Shown here: in pieces, positions 1 through 13,000 of the stretch
Layout of the letters: each line of letters begins with the position of its first letter
Numbering within the stretch: the first letter of the stretch is position 1
NCBI RefSeq assembly: GCF_002078875.1
Contig: NC_034424.1
Coordinates: 8,535,586 to 8,599,585 of the forward strand
DNA length: 64,000 nt
Source: Numida meleagris
Taxonomy: Eukaryota; Chordata; Aves; Galliformes; Numididae
Direction of reading: 5' to 3'
Position numbers and translations under genes: made by a program
Notes under the pieces: generated by a model
What the model was told of the DNA's origin: nothing
Seen by the model: only the letters and a program-made list of their open reading frames with translations
Databases searched by the model: none

Positions 1-371
1 TCCCCAGCCCCAGTGTGTCCGGCCTCACCAGCATCACTGCCACCTCCCTGACCCTCCTGGACCCCGAGGCGAGGACTCCTGCACGGAGCGCTGCTGCCAG
101 CACAGAGCCCCTCCCTGCTGGGACCTTCCAACGTGTTCTCAGCAAGGACAGGACTGGAGAGAATGGGCACACGTCCCCTCCGTCCGGCATCCATGACCCC
201 GCAGCCAGTGATGCCCTGAGCAAGGACTTGGCCGCAGTGCTGAGCCCCGCGGACAGCACGCTGCCATTCTCCCCTGCAGATGACACCTGCTTGCACATCA
301 GCTTCTCGGAAGATGAGCTGCTGGAGCCGGAGCTGGACACTACTGTGGGGCCCAGCAGGGTCCCTTCTTAG
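1..371 (+). CDS. C-terminal part of an unrecognised protein, last exon (partial)
   Basis: A + strand frame is open from base 3 and ends at TAG 369-371, giving about 122 residues with no start in the window. The product is rich in Ser, Thr, Pro and Ala, looks disordered, and ends in an acidic patch (SFSEDELLEPELD) before a short tail. It is followed by about 1.25 kb without a convincing ORF and then two close AATAAA signals, as expected of a terminal exon plus 3' UTR. I do not recognise the family. In human the next gene beyond NDUFA8 is TTLL11, which lies in the same orientation as NDUFA8, so a + strand gene end here does not match that gene unless it has been rearranged. No splice acceptor could be assigned, so the exon may begin left of the window. 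It could also be a chance open frame in GC-rich DNA. Confidence 0.45.
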   Translation, partial: PSPSVSGLTSITATSLTLLDPEARTPARSAAASTEPLPAGTFQRVLSKDRTGENGHTSPPSGIHDPAASDALSKDLAAVLSPADSTLPFSPADDTCLHISFSEDELLEPELDTTVGPSRVPS

Positions 372-1662
372 TCGGATACAGCACTGGCAGCTGGCTGGCA
401 GGCAGTCCCAGTGGCTCTTTCCACACCACTCTCCAGCACACGCTGGGGTTACAGGGTCCCCGCGCCCCACCTGGGGCAGGCCCCTTCGCCGTCCCTGCTC
501 CGTGCATCAGCTCCTCCTGCCACGTGTGGGCTGCAGCACAGAATGCAACCTAGTCAGCCCCTGTTCCCAGTCTGCACTAGTTCACACTATCCTGCTTTCC
601 CCAGCCCTTTTGTGCTCTGTCCTTCCCTTGGTCAGGGGTGCTACGTGGGTCTCTGTCCCAGGGAGCTCTCACCTCTACTGCCTGGCAGAAGCACAGATCA
701 CACTCATTACTACATTCCTGCTGCTGCAGACAGCCCCAGGGCCACCATTTCCTTCCCACTGTGTCCTCCAGCCCCAGTGTGGTGGGATGGCCTCAGGAGG
801 GAGAGATGCAGACACCTCTCTGCCTTGAGACCAGTCCTGTTTTGGAGACAGCAGCTTCACTGCCCCACTGTTGTATCCCCGTGCAGCAATGCCACCACTG
901 CCTCCCTCCAAAGGTGCCTTTTCCTATGCCACAGCACCTACTGCCCACGCAGACTGGGGCCGCCCCACAAGAGGCTGGTACAGGGTGACTGCATACAGGG
1001 AAGACCTGGGAGCCCTGTGCCACAGCAGGTGCTCCACGATCTTGGGGTGGCAGCTGCTCCATGTGCACCTCTGTGAGCACTTCGGGGGTGCAGGCAGGGG
1101 CTGCTCTGTCACGTTGGGGTGCTATGAAATGGTTGAGTGTGAAGTTGGAAGCGTGAATGTCTGGGGATGTGTTTGCAGGTGGAAGGTTTAAGGAAGAAAC
1201 CCAGCCCTGGGGGGAGAGCCGAGGCAATGCCCGGTGCTGCCATGCATTCCTCCTCAGCGTGGGCTGGAGCAGGTTCTGGGGAGGGATCCTGGGAGGCAAT
1301 CCTCCACTCACTTTGCAAGAGGAGGTTTGGGAAGGTGCTGGAGGCTCGAGTTGGGGAAGTGTCAGGAAATGGACGCTCAGAGCAGCCGCTCTGTCCCAGT
1401 ACAGAGAGTGCCAGCACCCCAGCAGCACAGCACTGCGGGGCCCAGCGCTGCCCAGGAGCTGCCGATGGGAGCTGATGGCAGAGGGCCCGCAGCACCACCA
1501 GCACTGCTGAGGAAACAGGATGGGAGCTGTGGATTTGTAAAGCCGCGGTTGGGCTATGTGTTAGTGTGGTAGAGACAGATCGACCACTCCTTAGGAAATA
1601 AAGTACACTGCAGTTTGGTAACTGACTTTTAAAGAAAATAAATGCCTCAAATTTGCAGAGCT
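372..1662 (+). other. 3' UTR of the left-edge gene
   Basis: The stretch is GC-rich with stops in all frames. It lies between the stop codon at 369-371 and two tandem poly(A) signals at 1597-1602 and 1637-1642. Overlapping ORFs of 60-220 codons on both strands show no protein family and are taken as chance. Confidence 0.45.
1597..1642 (+). promoter_or_regulatory. Two tandem poly(A) signals
   Basis: AATAAA occurs at 1597-1602 and again at 1637-1642. A GT-rich stretch (1660-1680) follows the second, as expected of a downstream cleavage element. They probably end the transcript of the left-edge gene at about 1655-1665. Confidence 0.55.
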
Positions 1663-2439
1663 GGTGCCATGTTCTCTACCCCACTCACTGAGAGCATCTC
1701 ATCCCCAAGTCCCGGTGCTCCTGGGCACAGTTTGGTGCTGCAGAGTTTTCCCAGTTAAGTGACATCTCACCCAGGAGTCAAGGCAGCCCCAATCCCAGCC
1801 CACTACCCTCAGAGAGAGCCCCTGCACCCCCCTACTGTCACAGCCCCAGTGCAAGTGTGGGTCCCAGCCACTCCCCCTCACAGTGACAACAAGAGGTCTC
1901 ATGTCACCACACACTGCCACCTGGATGCCAGGTTCCTCACCAGTGACAGGGACCATTTCCAGAGCATTCCCTGCCCGCACACAGCACCGACACTGCACCA
2001 CAGCCCCCCACTGCAGCCCACCCTAAGGGGTCAGGGCTCCAGGATGGGACAGGGCAGCCCCCAACACACGCATTGCCCTTTTTCATTAATTGGTTTCTGC
2101 TCCCAAACTCCAGCCCGCAAACCAAGCTCAGCCTGGGCACACAGGGAGGGAGAGTTCCAGAGGATGGGATCAAGGCAGGGACAGGAACCTGCAGCACCAC
2201 ATCCCCAGGGAGCACCCAGTCCCACAAACCTGGAGGGACAGCAGCCTCCAGCAAAAGCAGCCAGAGGTGCCCTTCCCAGGGGATGGAAGCAAGCAGCCAT
2301 CTGCCTGGGGGGGCATGCAGGGAGGGGGCACGTCCAGCCCTGCGCTTTATTGTGCTTCCTGCATGGGAAGAAACTTTTTCCTCTGCTGTCTGGTAAGCTG
2401 CTAGCAATCATCAGGCAGGCAGGTGGTAAAGATTCATAT

Positions 2440-2745
2440 CCATCAAACAATGCCATTTAGTTTGTAACCTGTGACTAAATCTGGTGTTAGCTTTAATTTC
2501 AGAGTCTGCTTTAGGGCTCGCTTGTTAATCTCTATGCAAAGCAGATGAAATGAATATGCAGCATTTTGGATGTAATTGTACGGCTTCAATTCAGCACTAT
2601 AATTTTCCAAACAGGATCTTGCAATCAAGCTTCTATTCATTAGTGTATAAACAATTTAGTTTCTCAGCTCTCCAGTATGCCAATCATTTCAATGGAGTGA
2701 GCATCTCTGATAAAAAGAGGAGGAAAGTTTCCTTTGTGTAACAGA
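2440..2745. promoter_or_regulatory. Candidate conserved non-coding element (enhancer-like)
   Basis: An AT-rich block of about 300 bp stands out sharply from GC-rich flanks. It contains an octamer-like ATGCAAAG (2534-2541), several ATTA/TAAT homeodomain cores, and no open frame of note. Such blocks near developmental genes are often conserved enhancers; conservation itself cannot be tested here. Confidence 0.35.
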
Positions 2746-3114
2746 GGTAAAAGTTGCTCCATACTCAGGCAATTCCCGCCTGGCAGCCCCTGGCCGGTTC
2801 CGCGGAGGCAGCCGCATCCAGGGCCCCTCAGCACCGAACGCTGCCCACGGGCAGCACCACCACGTTCCTATGTCAGCACCTCCCCACCAACGCAGCCCCC
2901 CACCATGGCTGGTTCTACCAGTGGGACCCCAGCAGTGAGCACGGACCCTCAGGGTGTGGCCATGTGGCACCGTGGGCTTTCCCCACTGCTCCCCACACAC
3001 CTCGGCTCCCACCGTGTCCAGAATGCGGCCACGTCCCTCGGAGGCGAGGTGGGACCGGAGCCTCCACAAAGGGAAGCGCCATCGGCAGAGCCACTCTGCA
3101 CGGGCTCCGTTTCC

Positions 3115-3450
3115 AAATGAATATCGACAGCGCTAATTACAGGCCGCCATGCAGACAGCTTATTAGCTTGTCACAAAAAGACGGTATTGAACTCAAAGCC
3201 CGTGGTATTCACGAAGCGCAGCAAGACGCTCCCCAGACAGCACAGCGAACCAGGCAAGCGAACAACCTCCAGCAAAACTAATTACTTCCTGATTGTCTAC
3301 GGCCACCCACTGGGTATAATAGTATAGACTAAATTTGGCATATACATAACTAAGCACTCGGCACCAATTTGGCATACAATAATCATCCTCTGTGTTGCAT
3401 AATTAAAATCTGATCACTTGGAATAATCATTTCATATTCCTGATGCTAGG
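3115..3450. promoter_or_regulatory. Candidate conserved non-coding element with three TAATTA cores
   Basis: A second AT-rich island in GC-rich surroundings. TAATTA, the preferred core of many homeodomain proteins including LIM-homeodomain factors, occurs at 3134-3139, 3279-3284 and 3400-3405. An 11-bp direct repeat AATTTGGCATA occurs at 3332-3342 and 3366-3376, containing NFI half-sites (TTGGCA). The density of motifs suggests an enhancer; the target gene is unknown. Confidence 0.35.
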
Positions 3451-6400
3451 TGAGGACTGCACGGTGCGGCACAGGGGGGTGCAGGATGGCTCATATGGTG
3501 CTGCCCAGCCCGTGGGCACCGCATGGCCTGGGCTGTGGTGCTACCCCCACACAGACCCCCCCCAGCCCACCCAGGACCATCCGTGCCCATGGCCGGCATG
3601 CAGCGCGCTGACCTCCTGCAGGCAGGCTGCTGGACCCCACGCCTGTCCGGCCCCATTGTCATCGCACGTCTGCTAAAGGCGTTTGGTAAGACAGGGCAAT
3701 AAAAAAATAAAATAAAACAGAACGTGTGTGTCTAATCCATTAACTTCCCCTCGCGGGCTCCCCGGGGACCCAGTGAGGAGGAGAAAGAATATGTGGATAT
3801 TGCACGCGCCCTGGCACTTTGTCCCTGGGCCAGCCCCGCTGCTGGCCGCTGCCACGGCTTGCGCTGTCCCGGGCTCATAAATCAGCACGGGCGACAGCGT
3901 TTCACAGCTCGCTTCCCAGCCAGGATATTGCCATTCCTGCTGATTACACAGCCAGAGCGTGGGGGAAGCTGCATCTCCCACTTCCAGGAAGGGAGGCTCC
4001 GCAAGGAAAACGCATTGATAAAAAGAAGAACGAAATCAGCTTTGTTCACGTTGCGAATCTCCCATTGTTCCTGCTGTGACCGTCAGCCGTCGCTGGAGAA
4101 AGTATTTCCTCAGCAATAAATCTCCTGGGCTCCTCGGCAGCCCTCGCCTTGGCACCAGACCCTCCTTGTGTTGTTTTGCAAGAAAAAAAGCCACTTGTGA
4201 CACTACACCAGCTCCACACGGGAGGCCTGGCCACGGGACTGACCCCACACTGACTTCTCGCCCGGTTTTGGTGACTGAGAGCAGGCAGCTGGAGCAGCAC
4301 CCTGGGAGAAGTGTGGGGCATTTTGCAGTGTGAGCTCAGCCCCAAGACTGATTTCAGGAGACTCAAAGCAGGTGGGGAGTGTTATCCTGGGTGTCCCTAC
4401 CCATGTCTGTAGCCAGTGCCACAGCAGGACATGTCTGTTCCTGGGCCCTCGCTTGTCCCTGCCCCTCACAGCATGCCATGGCTGGTGCCACGCATGTGCC
4501 CCTGGCCAGCACATAGCAGCTGGTGCAGGCCAGGGAGTGCACGTCTGACCGCAGCCACGCTAATCCCAGTGCCGAAACGCAGAGCTGGCTCCTGCCAAGA
4601 GCTTGAAATACAGGAGTCAGGCTGACAGTTGTACAAGAAAAATAGATCAAGTTTCCAAGAAAATACAGGCGAGCTGATCTGATTTTCATCAGCATCTTCA
4701 GCTGCCTTTCGGGAAGCCCCAGCCCTCTCCTCATTCCTGCTCTCCGCTTTACAAACCACTTAATTCATTGTTGCTTTGGAAACCCTCACAAAGACCCTCT
4801 GCATCCCCCAAAATAACGAGCAACAGATGCTGCTTTGACCTCAGCAACTTCCTGGAAACATACATTTGTCAAAATAAAAATAAAAAGATTAATGTGAGGA
4901 AGGCTCTTAAATTATAAGAAAATAGCAGACACAAGAGCCTGGCCACGCACGCCTGTCATTTGTAAAGGCCGCAGAGCGCCTGGGCAGGCGGAGGAGCCTG
5001 GGGTCCCCAAATCCTTTGGGATCCCCCCAGCTTTGCTGTCCCTGTGAGCCAGGAGTGGCTGCAGGCAGTAGGGCTGTCAGCCTGGAGCTTTTGGGTTAGG
5101 GTGCTTGGAAGTCAGCAGGTTTCACTTTCGCCCTCTGGCTGTGGCCACCAAGCACATCCTAGGGCTCATGGAGGGCACAAGCACTGCAAGGGCTCAATAC
5201 CCATGGGCAGATGGAGGCCCCTTGGTCTTGGGGCTCACAGCAGCCATGTGGGTGAGCAATGCAAGGTGACATAACACAATACAATACAACAGGGGCGCCC
5301 ACCAGCACCCGTGAGCAGGCAGGAGCAGCTCTGCAGGCTCCACACAAGCAGAGCCCCTTTTCCCTCTCAGCTTTATAGGATCAGCCAGCAATGAGCTGTG
5401 GGGCTGGGCTACCTGAGGGCTTGGTGCACCTGTGTGCAGGTTGGCATATCGGGGCTCCCAGCTTTGTGCTGCTGTGTGGCAGCATGTTGCCTGAGGGATG
5501 TCACTCTCAGCGTGCTTCCTGCCCTGAGGACCTAAGGAGTGCACAAGACTTAGCAAGGGGCTGTGGCCCCATGGGAAAACACTGGGGAGTTGTAGCAGCA
5601 GGGCTGAGGCGCTCGGCCTGACTGAGCCACTGCAGCCACATCCTTGTGGTGACATCCTGCAGCCCAAACCCACAGCCACCCCTCGCACAGCCCTGGGGTG
5701 CCAGAGGTGCTGGAGACACAAGGGTGGCACGAAGTGAGAACAGCCCAGCTGCTCTGTGGCAGCCTCATGGGGTGCCGGGTGCTGTTGCGCTGTGAATGCA
5801 AATCCTGACCTGGGCTGGGCCAGGGGCTCTGCCTTCCCCCACCCCAGTGTAATGCCTCCCGTAGCTATGGTAACTGCTATATACATTTACATATTCTTCT
5901 GTTAATCACAGGGACATCCACAGCAACTGTCTTTGCCAGCGGTTGTTTTCATTCTCCCAAATGTGGGCTGGAGCGTTACCCACCTGCAGTCTCTTCCCCA
6001 CACCAGCAAATCCTCCACATTACTCCTTCCCCACAACCCCCACACAGCCACGGCCCTCCAGTCCCACGCCCCCTGAGTTACTCAGCACTAGCACTGCATG
6101 TCCCACAGCATCACCATTGCAGCCTCTCCCCCCAGCCCCCAGGGGAGGCACAGGGGGCCTGCCCAGCTCTCCACTGGTGCCCTCAGTGAGGGACAATGAC
6201 CTGGCAGCCCCCAGAGGCTGCAGACCCCCCAGGCCCCTTCCCCCCTCAGCTGTTTGCCTACCTGAGGCCAGTTGCAGAAGCCAGGAGATGGTGTTGCACA
6301 GTGTCCTGTAGCTTCTTCCTTGAAGGTTTCAGTGCTGTCATGGACGGGCTGCACTCTCAGCAGCCTGTCCAGGAGCTGCCTCAGAAAGGCCTTCCCACAG

Positions 6401-9400
6401 TGTTACGGAGCCCCAGGAACTCCCCGGTGAGCCCACAGGTGCCTGCAGGTGCATGTGTGCACTGTCAGCTCCCTGTAGCAGTGCCAGAGGCTGCCTGTGC
6501 CAAGGGCCGACGAGGGCAGGCCCAGCGTGGTGCTCCTGGCTGCGCTCAGGGCCATGCACATGGAGTGCGTTACCTCAGCCTGGCCGCCATTTTCTCTCAG
6601 CGCTGCTCACCCAGGTTTTGCCATTTTTTCCCTTTACACGTTGCAGCCGGTGGCACCTTGGCCACAAAAGAGTTAATTTGCTGAGTTATGAGGAGGAAAG
6701 CCACCAGAGCGAACTGCCCCGATTAATTTTGGCTTTGTAGGGAGCACAGCACAGAGCTGTGTGGGGCCACGAGCAGCAGGCCGGCTCCCGCACACAGCTC
6801 AGGGACAGCACACCAAGCACCACACAGCCCTGCCCGGCCCCCTGCTCCTGGGCCTGCACACTGCCCCAGGGTGCTGCATGGCACTGCAGCACTGTGCGTG
6901 CACGGAGCAGCGTCCCCAGCCCTGCTCCACCACCACTGCAGACCCCCCAGTTTCCTCTGCCCTTTCCCCTGAACTAACCCACAGAAAGTTTTATAAACTT
7001 GAGGAAACGCGAGTCAAAGCAGAAGGAGCCCAGCGCTGAGCCAAAGCGTGACCTCAGCAACCTCCCTGCTTTGTCCAGCCCGGGACCTCGTTATTATCTG
7101 TCAGCACGCGCTGAATCTCCTCCTTCGGGGCCACACCAGGCCCTTCCGGAGGCCCCTCCTCAGCTGGTGCTCCTGAGCCCTGCGTTATCTCTGCTGCTTC
7201 CAGCCCTGCTTCCCCTGGTGGGCGATGCCAGGGCAGGGCCCAGCACCCACAGAGGGGACGTGGGGACAACAGCAGTACCAGCACTAAGGGGCACAGCTGG
7301 GCTGGAGGAGGCAGTGAGGTGCAGCAGAGCAGAGGCACAATAGAGCACAATTTGCCACCCGAAGTACTGACCTGCCTGGCTGACAGCACAGCAGTGACAG
7401 GCAGGGAGTGTTTGGTGCAAAGGAAGGAAATGGAAGAATTAAATCCACAGAATTTCCCTGCTTTTGTTCTCTCTCCCGCCTCCGCTCTCCTTGGCCGCTA
7501 GCTCTTCTCGCTGGATGCGTAGGGCTCAGTCCTACCCAAGCAAGCTGGAAATGGGGTCCATCAGCTGAAAGCAATTTACTTTGAAATCCAGCTGCCAGAT
7601 TTTCCTTCATTTGTTTACTTTAAAATGCTTTTTTAAAAGCCAAAGTACACAAGGCAGCCAAATTGCTGACATGTGTGCCGGGCCGGTACCCCGCAAACGC
7701 TGCATTCTTTCATGTCCTCCTGGGCTCAAATCCACTCATGTTTATTTAAAATACGTAGAACACTTCAGCACTATTAAGGACCATGTTCTATAGTAAATGG
7801 AAAAAGATTTCCTCACAGGGCAGGAGGAGAGAGAAAGAATCACTTCAATTCAGTTTTGTTCTGCAGCGCTTTGCCCAGCCACCCACAGCTCCCTGTCGCG
7901 CTCGGCCTGGCGCCAGCACCCAGTAGCACTGGGGCCACAGGAGCCACCATCCTCCGCAGCACCATGCACTTAGCAGCACCTGGGCTTGGGCCTCCCTCCC
8001 CAGAGACGCATGGCTCAGCAGAAGCCAGGGCTGGGGGTTCTCTGCTGCTTCTGAGCATCTCAGACATCCTGCTGCACCAGGAGGTGGAGCAGGCAGAAAA
8101 AGAGACCCACTGGGTTTATTACAGATGGCACAATGCAACCTCTCTACATATGATAAATACGCTGGCACAGAGAGCAAGTATTTTTAAGGACAATAACAGG
8201 TAAAAGGAGATAAATATGGAAGTAAATATTCATAATGAAGATATTTAGGGAAGGAAGGAGTGTGGGATGGGCATTTTCAGTTAAGGCTGTTGCTCCCTAA
8301 ACCACCCCTCTACAGCTGACATGGCCTGAACTCCACATGGTAATGTAAGGATGTGCATCAGAAAGCGAAAATGTCAACAAACAGCAAATAAATCCTCCAG
8401 GCTGTTGTCACTGCTCAAGCATAAGGAAAGGCAGAAAGGCAACAAACACGGAAATAAGGAAGAAAGACTTACATTCAGTGATCTGCTACCACCAACAGAG
8501 ATGGACAGTGGTGTTGTGAAAGTGTGTTAGCACACCTCTGGCAGACATTCCTAAAAGAAAATGCTACTGACGTAGCCAGAACTGGTCTGTTTTGTTTCGC
8601 AGCGAGAAGTACAAGAAAGCAGAAACCTCCACTTATTAACTGTTAATAATTTAGAGTGCAGCACCTTCATAGTTTTATTGTAATTAGCCAGACTAGTAAA
8701 TCTTCAAAAGGATTTCTCCAGAGGAATTCCCAGACTGTAATTATGTCATGCCCTTAACACAACTGGTTTCACTCATGATTGGAAGAAACAAAGGCGCTAA
8801 GCATGTGATGATGGGGAGCAGAGCAGGGTTTGCAAGGACAAGCACTGAGCACTGGTGCTACATGTGCCCTGGGGACTTCCACTTCTGCAGCTAATTCCCC
8901 TGGTTCCTGGGCTCCCTGCACACATTTCCACATATCGCACCACTGCAACAGTTCAGACCTGAGAGCCAGCTTGTGCCTTTGCAATCTCTGGAAGACAGGA
9001 GAGATCTGCGTTGTTCAGAACTGGGAAACACTCTTTCAGGACTGGGCACAGAGTGTTTTGAGCAAGGTGCCACTTCTCACCTCCAGACTGTGACAGGGAC
9101 ATCTCTGTTCCCTGCCAGTGTGGGCAGCACCTGCAGAGCTAAGTGGTTTAACAGCTGCAGGGCTAAGTGACAAGAGTAGGGCTCTGCCCAGCTCCTTTTG
9201 CTTGCTCTGGGGAAGGAGAGCAGTGAGCAGGGTCCGTACCTGTCCTGGCCAAGCACAGCTTTGCCCAAGACCCCTCCAAGGCACTGTACAAGGACAAAGA
9301 TGGTAAACAAGCAGAGAGCTCTGTGCCGGGTGGAACCACCCAGCGCAGACAGGGAAAGGACATGCCGTGCCCCAAGGCCACACAGGAGACAGCAGGAGGC

Positions 9401-9662
9401 AGGAGGGGGAGCTGAGCTGCCTGTCCCCTGCTCAGGGCTCTGCCCTCCAGCCCACACTGCTCCCAGATCACTCCGTTCTTTCCCCTCTGCAGCACACTGG
9501 TGTAAAGGCAGAAAACAAACACAAGAGCCTGTAACAATAAAAGAGCACAATAACTGATAGTAAAGACTTGGCAGCCATAGGGAGCCAAAAGCTTCTTGGA
9601 GGGGGTTGGATGGAAGCTGAGTTTCCCTCCCTGCTTGTATTGTATTTCTTTCCTCTGCCAAA

Positions 9663-10055
9663 ATGTGCTTCCTGAGTCTTGGGCAGAGCTCTCTGCTGCT
9701 GACCCTCACCTTCCTCTGTTTAGCCTGGAGCGCAGGCTTGCCACGAGCGCCTGAGGCCGCGCCTGGGGACAGGCAGAGCCTCCCGCTGCGTGCACATGGC
9801 CAGGGTCAGGCCCGCTGTCAGCAGCTTCCTGGAAACAACAGCCAAGTCGGGCCACACCTGACCGCGTCCCCCAGGAGCAGCAGGCAGAGCCCAGGCACGG
9901 CAGGCCAGAAAGTGGCTGGGGAGCGATCGCAATCGCTGTGGCTGATGCTGAAGGGCTTTGTCCAGTCCATTTCTCTGGGACAGACAGGTCACGTTCCACT
10001 TGGCACCGCCGTAAGCAGGCAGCAAGAACAAAGTAGAGGTCAGACAGTGCTCTAA
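9663..10055 (+). other. Isolated ORF with a signal-peptide-like start (doubtful gene)
   Basis: An ATG-started frame of 130 codons. Residues 1 to about 25 have a leucine-rich hydrophobic stretch (SSLLLTLTFLCLAWSAG) ending in small residues, as in a secretory signal peptide. The rest is polar and low in complexity, with no cysteine pattern or known domain. There is no evident promoter, intron or nearby poly(A) signal. It is more likely a chance ORF in GC-rich DNA than a gene. Confidence 0.12.
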
Positions 10056-13000
10056 TCAAAGAGGTAATTCTGACTCCATTTAAATTCTAGCTCCCGATCG
10101 CATGGAAGTAGAAGGTTGCACTACTACTTATAAAGAACTGAACCACCCTCATGGTGACTCAGGGTCAACAGAGCTGCCATGCTGTTTTTACAAATATTAG
10201 AGCAATGCCTCAGAGTCAGTGTTTTGTATGTTCTAACCTATCAACTTGGGAGCAGACCCACAGCTCTTTTAGAAAGCTCCCCCTCCCCTGCATTTTATTT
10301 CCTTTCTTAATGCCAGAATCAGAGCCAAAGCCAAGCTTAACGAAGCAACAGGCACAGCCATTCTTCCCAGCCCTCAATTCCGCTGATGAGAAGGGAGAAA
10401 TTAGTTTAAACCCTATCAAAACAGAAAAAGCTGTTCACTATTTTGTGCTGCAGAACAGTAAAAAAAAAAAAACACTTGCTTGAACCATCCGCATTTGCCA
10501 GCCCAGCCAAGAGTACAAGAACACGCAGGTCAGAATCCTTTTGTTTGAGCATCTGCAATAGACAGATGCAGACAAATGTGATCTAAGCAATTTCCCAGGC
10601 AGTGAGGGCAGCAGCAACAAGGAGATGCTTGGGATGCAGGCAAGATAGAAAGGCTTTTATCTTATTAAATGCTCTTATTTCTTTGCTTCCAGTCCTCTTA
10701 TTCCTGGATCCAGTCAGATAAAGCAAAGCTCTTCACTCCCAGCAGCTTCTGTCCCAGCCCCGCAATAGCCTGGAGCAGCTCCCAGCCAGACAGCAGGCTC
10801 AGAACACACAGCACTGCTGTCATCAACCACTGACATCACACATAAGAGGAACCTGCACCGATGCACACATTAGGCTTGCCAACACATTTGCAATATGTGC
10901 AAAGGAATTGAAAAACTTGCCTTTGAAGTAGGGGAAAAAAAAAAAAAAAAGGGAATAACCCCTGCACTGCTGAGCAAACTGGCCTGCCTCTAGTACCTGA
11001 GAACCAGCCCCCTTTCGGCATCTGCTTGCTGGGCCAATTTACTGCCCTAATGTACAAAATCATACTGCAGATATTTTGCTTCCATTTTGCTGGGCTGTAT
11101 TTTCTCTGCTCTTTTCCTTTGCCAAGGTACCATTCCCAGCCATGCAGGAGATGTCTCAGAACAGACTGACATCAAGATCCCACTGAGAAGGACTCATACA
11201 AAATAACATAGCCATAAAAGCATTGACAGAAGGGCAAGGTTATATTTAAGACCATTTGTTAAGTTCATGTCTATCCCTAACAGAACAAATAACGCATTTT
11301 TACATGAAGTTAAATACAGCAGTCAACCTGCCTCCTGTGTTTGACTGTCACCCACCGCTAGTACTGGCCCAGCAGGTTCAGAACTGTGTACCATCCTGCT
11401 CTCTGCAGCACCAGGCACGCTCCTTTTCTGGATTCAGAGGAGCAGATAAATTATACTGGGATTTCCCAACGACCTCTATCTACTTTGGCTGTCCTTAACT
11501 TGCATCAAACGTGATTGAGGCAATCGCAACTTCTTCAACCCATTTTCCTTCCTCTTCTTGCTTCACACTCAATTCAGGAGTGGGTTTTTCTTCCATGTGT
11601 AGAAAAAAAAGTGAGTTGAGACAATGCTTAAGTGAATTTTGTAACAAAAAAATATATATATTTAATCAAGTTTCTATTAGTAATACTGAACTAGCCTTGG
11701 GACTTCCATGATAGCAAGATCTCCACACAAATACCAAAGATCAACTTGAAGCAGCCACAAGAGGGAGTCTTAAATCTCCTATTAATACCCAGATGGATTC
11801 TACTTTCAAAATGCTTTTAGTACAAGAGTAGACAGCAAGCCTTCAAAATGGTTTTTACAAAGTTTCTGTGAACTCCCAATTTCCTCTCTGCCTTCACAGA
11901 AATACTCCTATTCTGATGGTAAAGGTTCTTCAAAACCTTTGAAGCTTTTTCTCTACTTATGAATGGGCAAAAAAGAAAATTCCACTTCATTTATCATGGC
12001 TCCGTTCTAGAAACAATTGAAGCCAGAGGAAGAATACGTGAAAGGCTTTTGTCCTAGCAAATCTCAAGCTCACAAATGTCTGAGAGCCTAGTTCTACTGT
12101 GTCACTTTTTTTCCTTTCAAGGTTGAATTATTGAACAGGCAGGAGAGCTTTTTAAAACAGATTCCTTCCCACTCCTTTCTCAGTGGAACAATTTGATGTC
12201 TATAAGCAGAGCAGGTCTTGCGGCTGGACTCCCAGTCATTCTGGCTAACAGGACATCTCCAGCTCTTTCACCCTGGGAAAGGAGCAGAACCATTTGAGAG
12301 AAGGGAGTATCAAACTGCCAGATGTATCTTGCAGGGGCACTTTCTCCTTTGGAACAATGTTGTGATGCTAGTGCTTCACAATAACTCCAGAAATGCACAC
12401 TCCTCCCTTACTAAGACTAGAAATTGCACTAGGATTTTTCTCTTTCTATCCACACTCTGAAGTGGACTGGTTTCTGCCTAATCCAGACCACGGCACGGGG
12501 CAAACTACCATTACTTTGGCTTGAAGTTCTATTCATTTCACACACGATTAAAAGCTCTGGCAGAGCTTAGAGCCTACAACATAACAAATAACATTTCTCA
12601 CATTGCCAGTAAAATATCTGTGTTGAATCTGTGTGCAACTGCTCTCCATCTGCCAAAAAAATGTCAAGATACATTCCTCAAAAATAGTTTTATGGTCTTT
12701 ACTCAATCTTGACATTCACTTGTTCTAAAGTTTCCAAAAAAACATTACAGCTCCAAAGGGGGAATCTATGAGTAAAGAGACACAATTTTCAACAGAAATA
12801 GCTACATACAGGCACTGTCCAAAGCACCAAGAAACAGACCTCTGGCAAGACTTTTTGTGAAGATTCAGCCAAGAGATAGAAGACATGAAGTAATTACCTC
12901 AAAGAAGTTAATGAAAGAAATACCCATAGTACAGCTGAATTCTACTTGACTTGATGATCACTTCATTATCCTCCTCTGCTGTACTCTTTTGTAAATCCAC

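Noticed and set aside
1757..2460. Overlapping ORFs of 100-233 codons on both strands
   Set aside because: Proline-rich chance frames in GC-rich DNA, without domains or splice structure.
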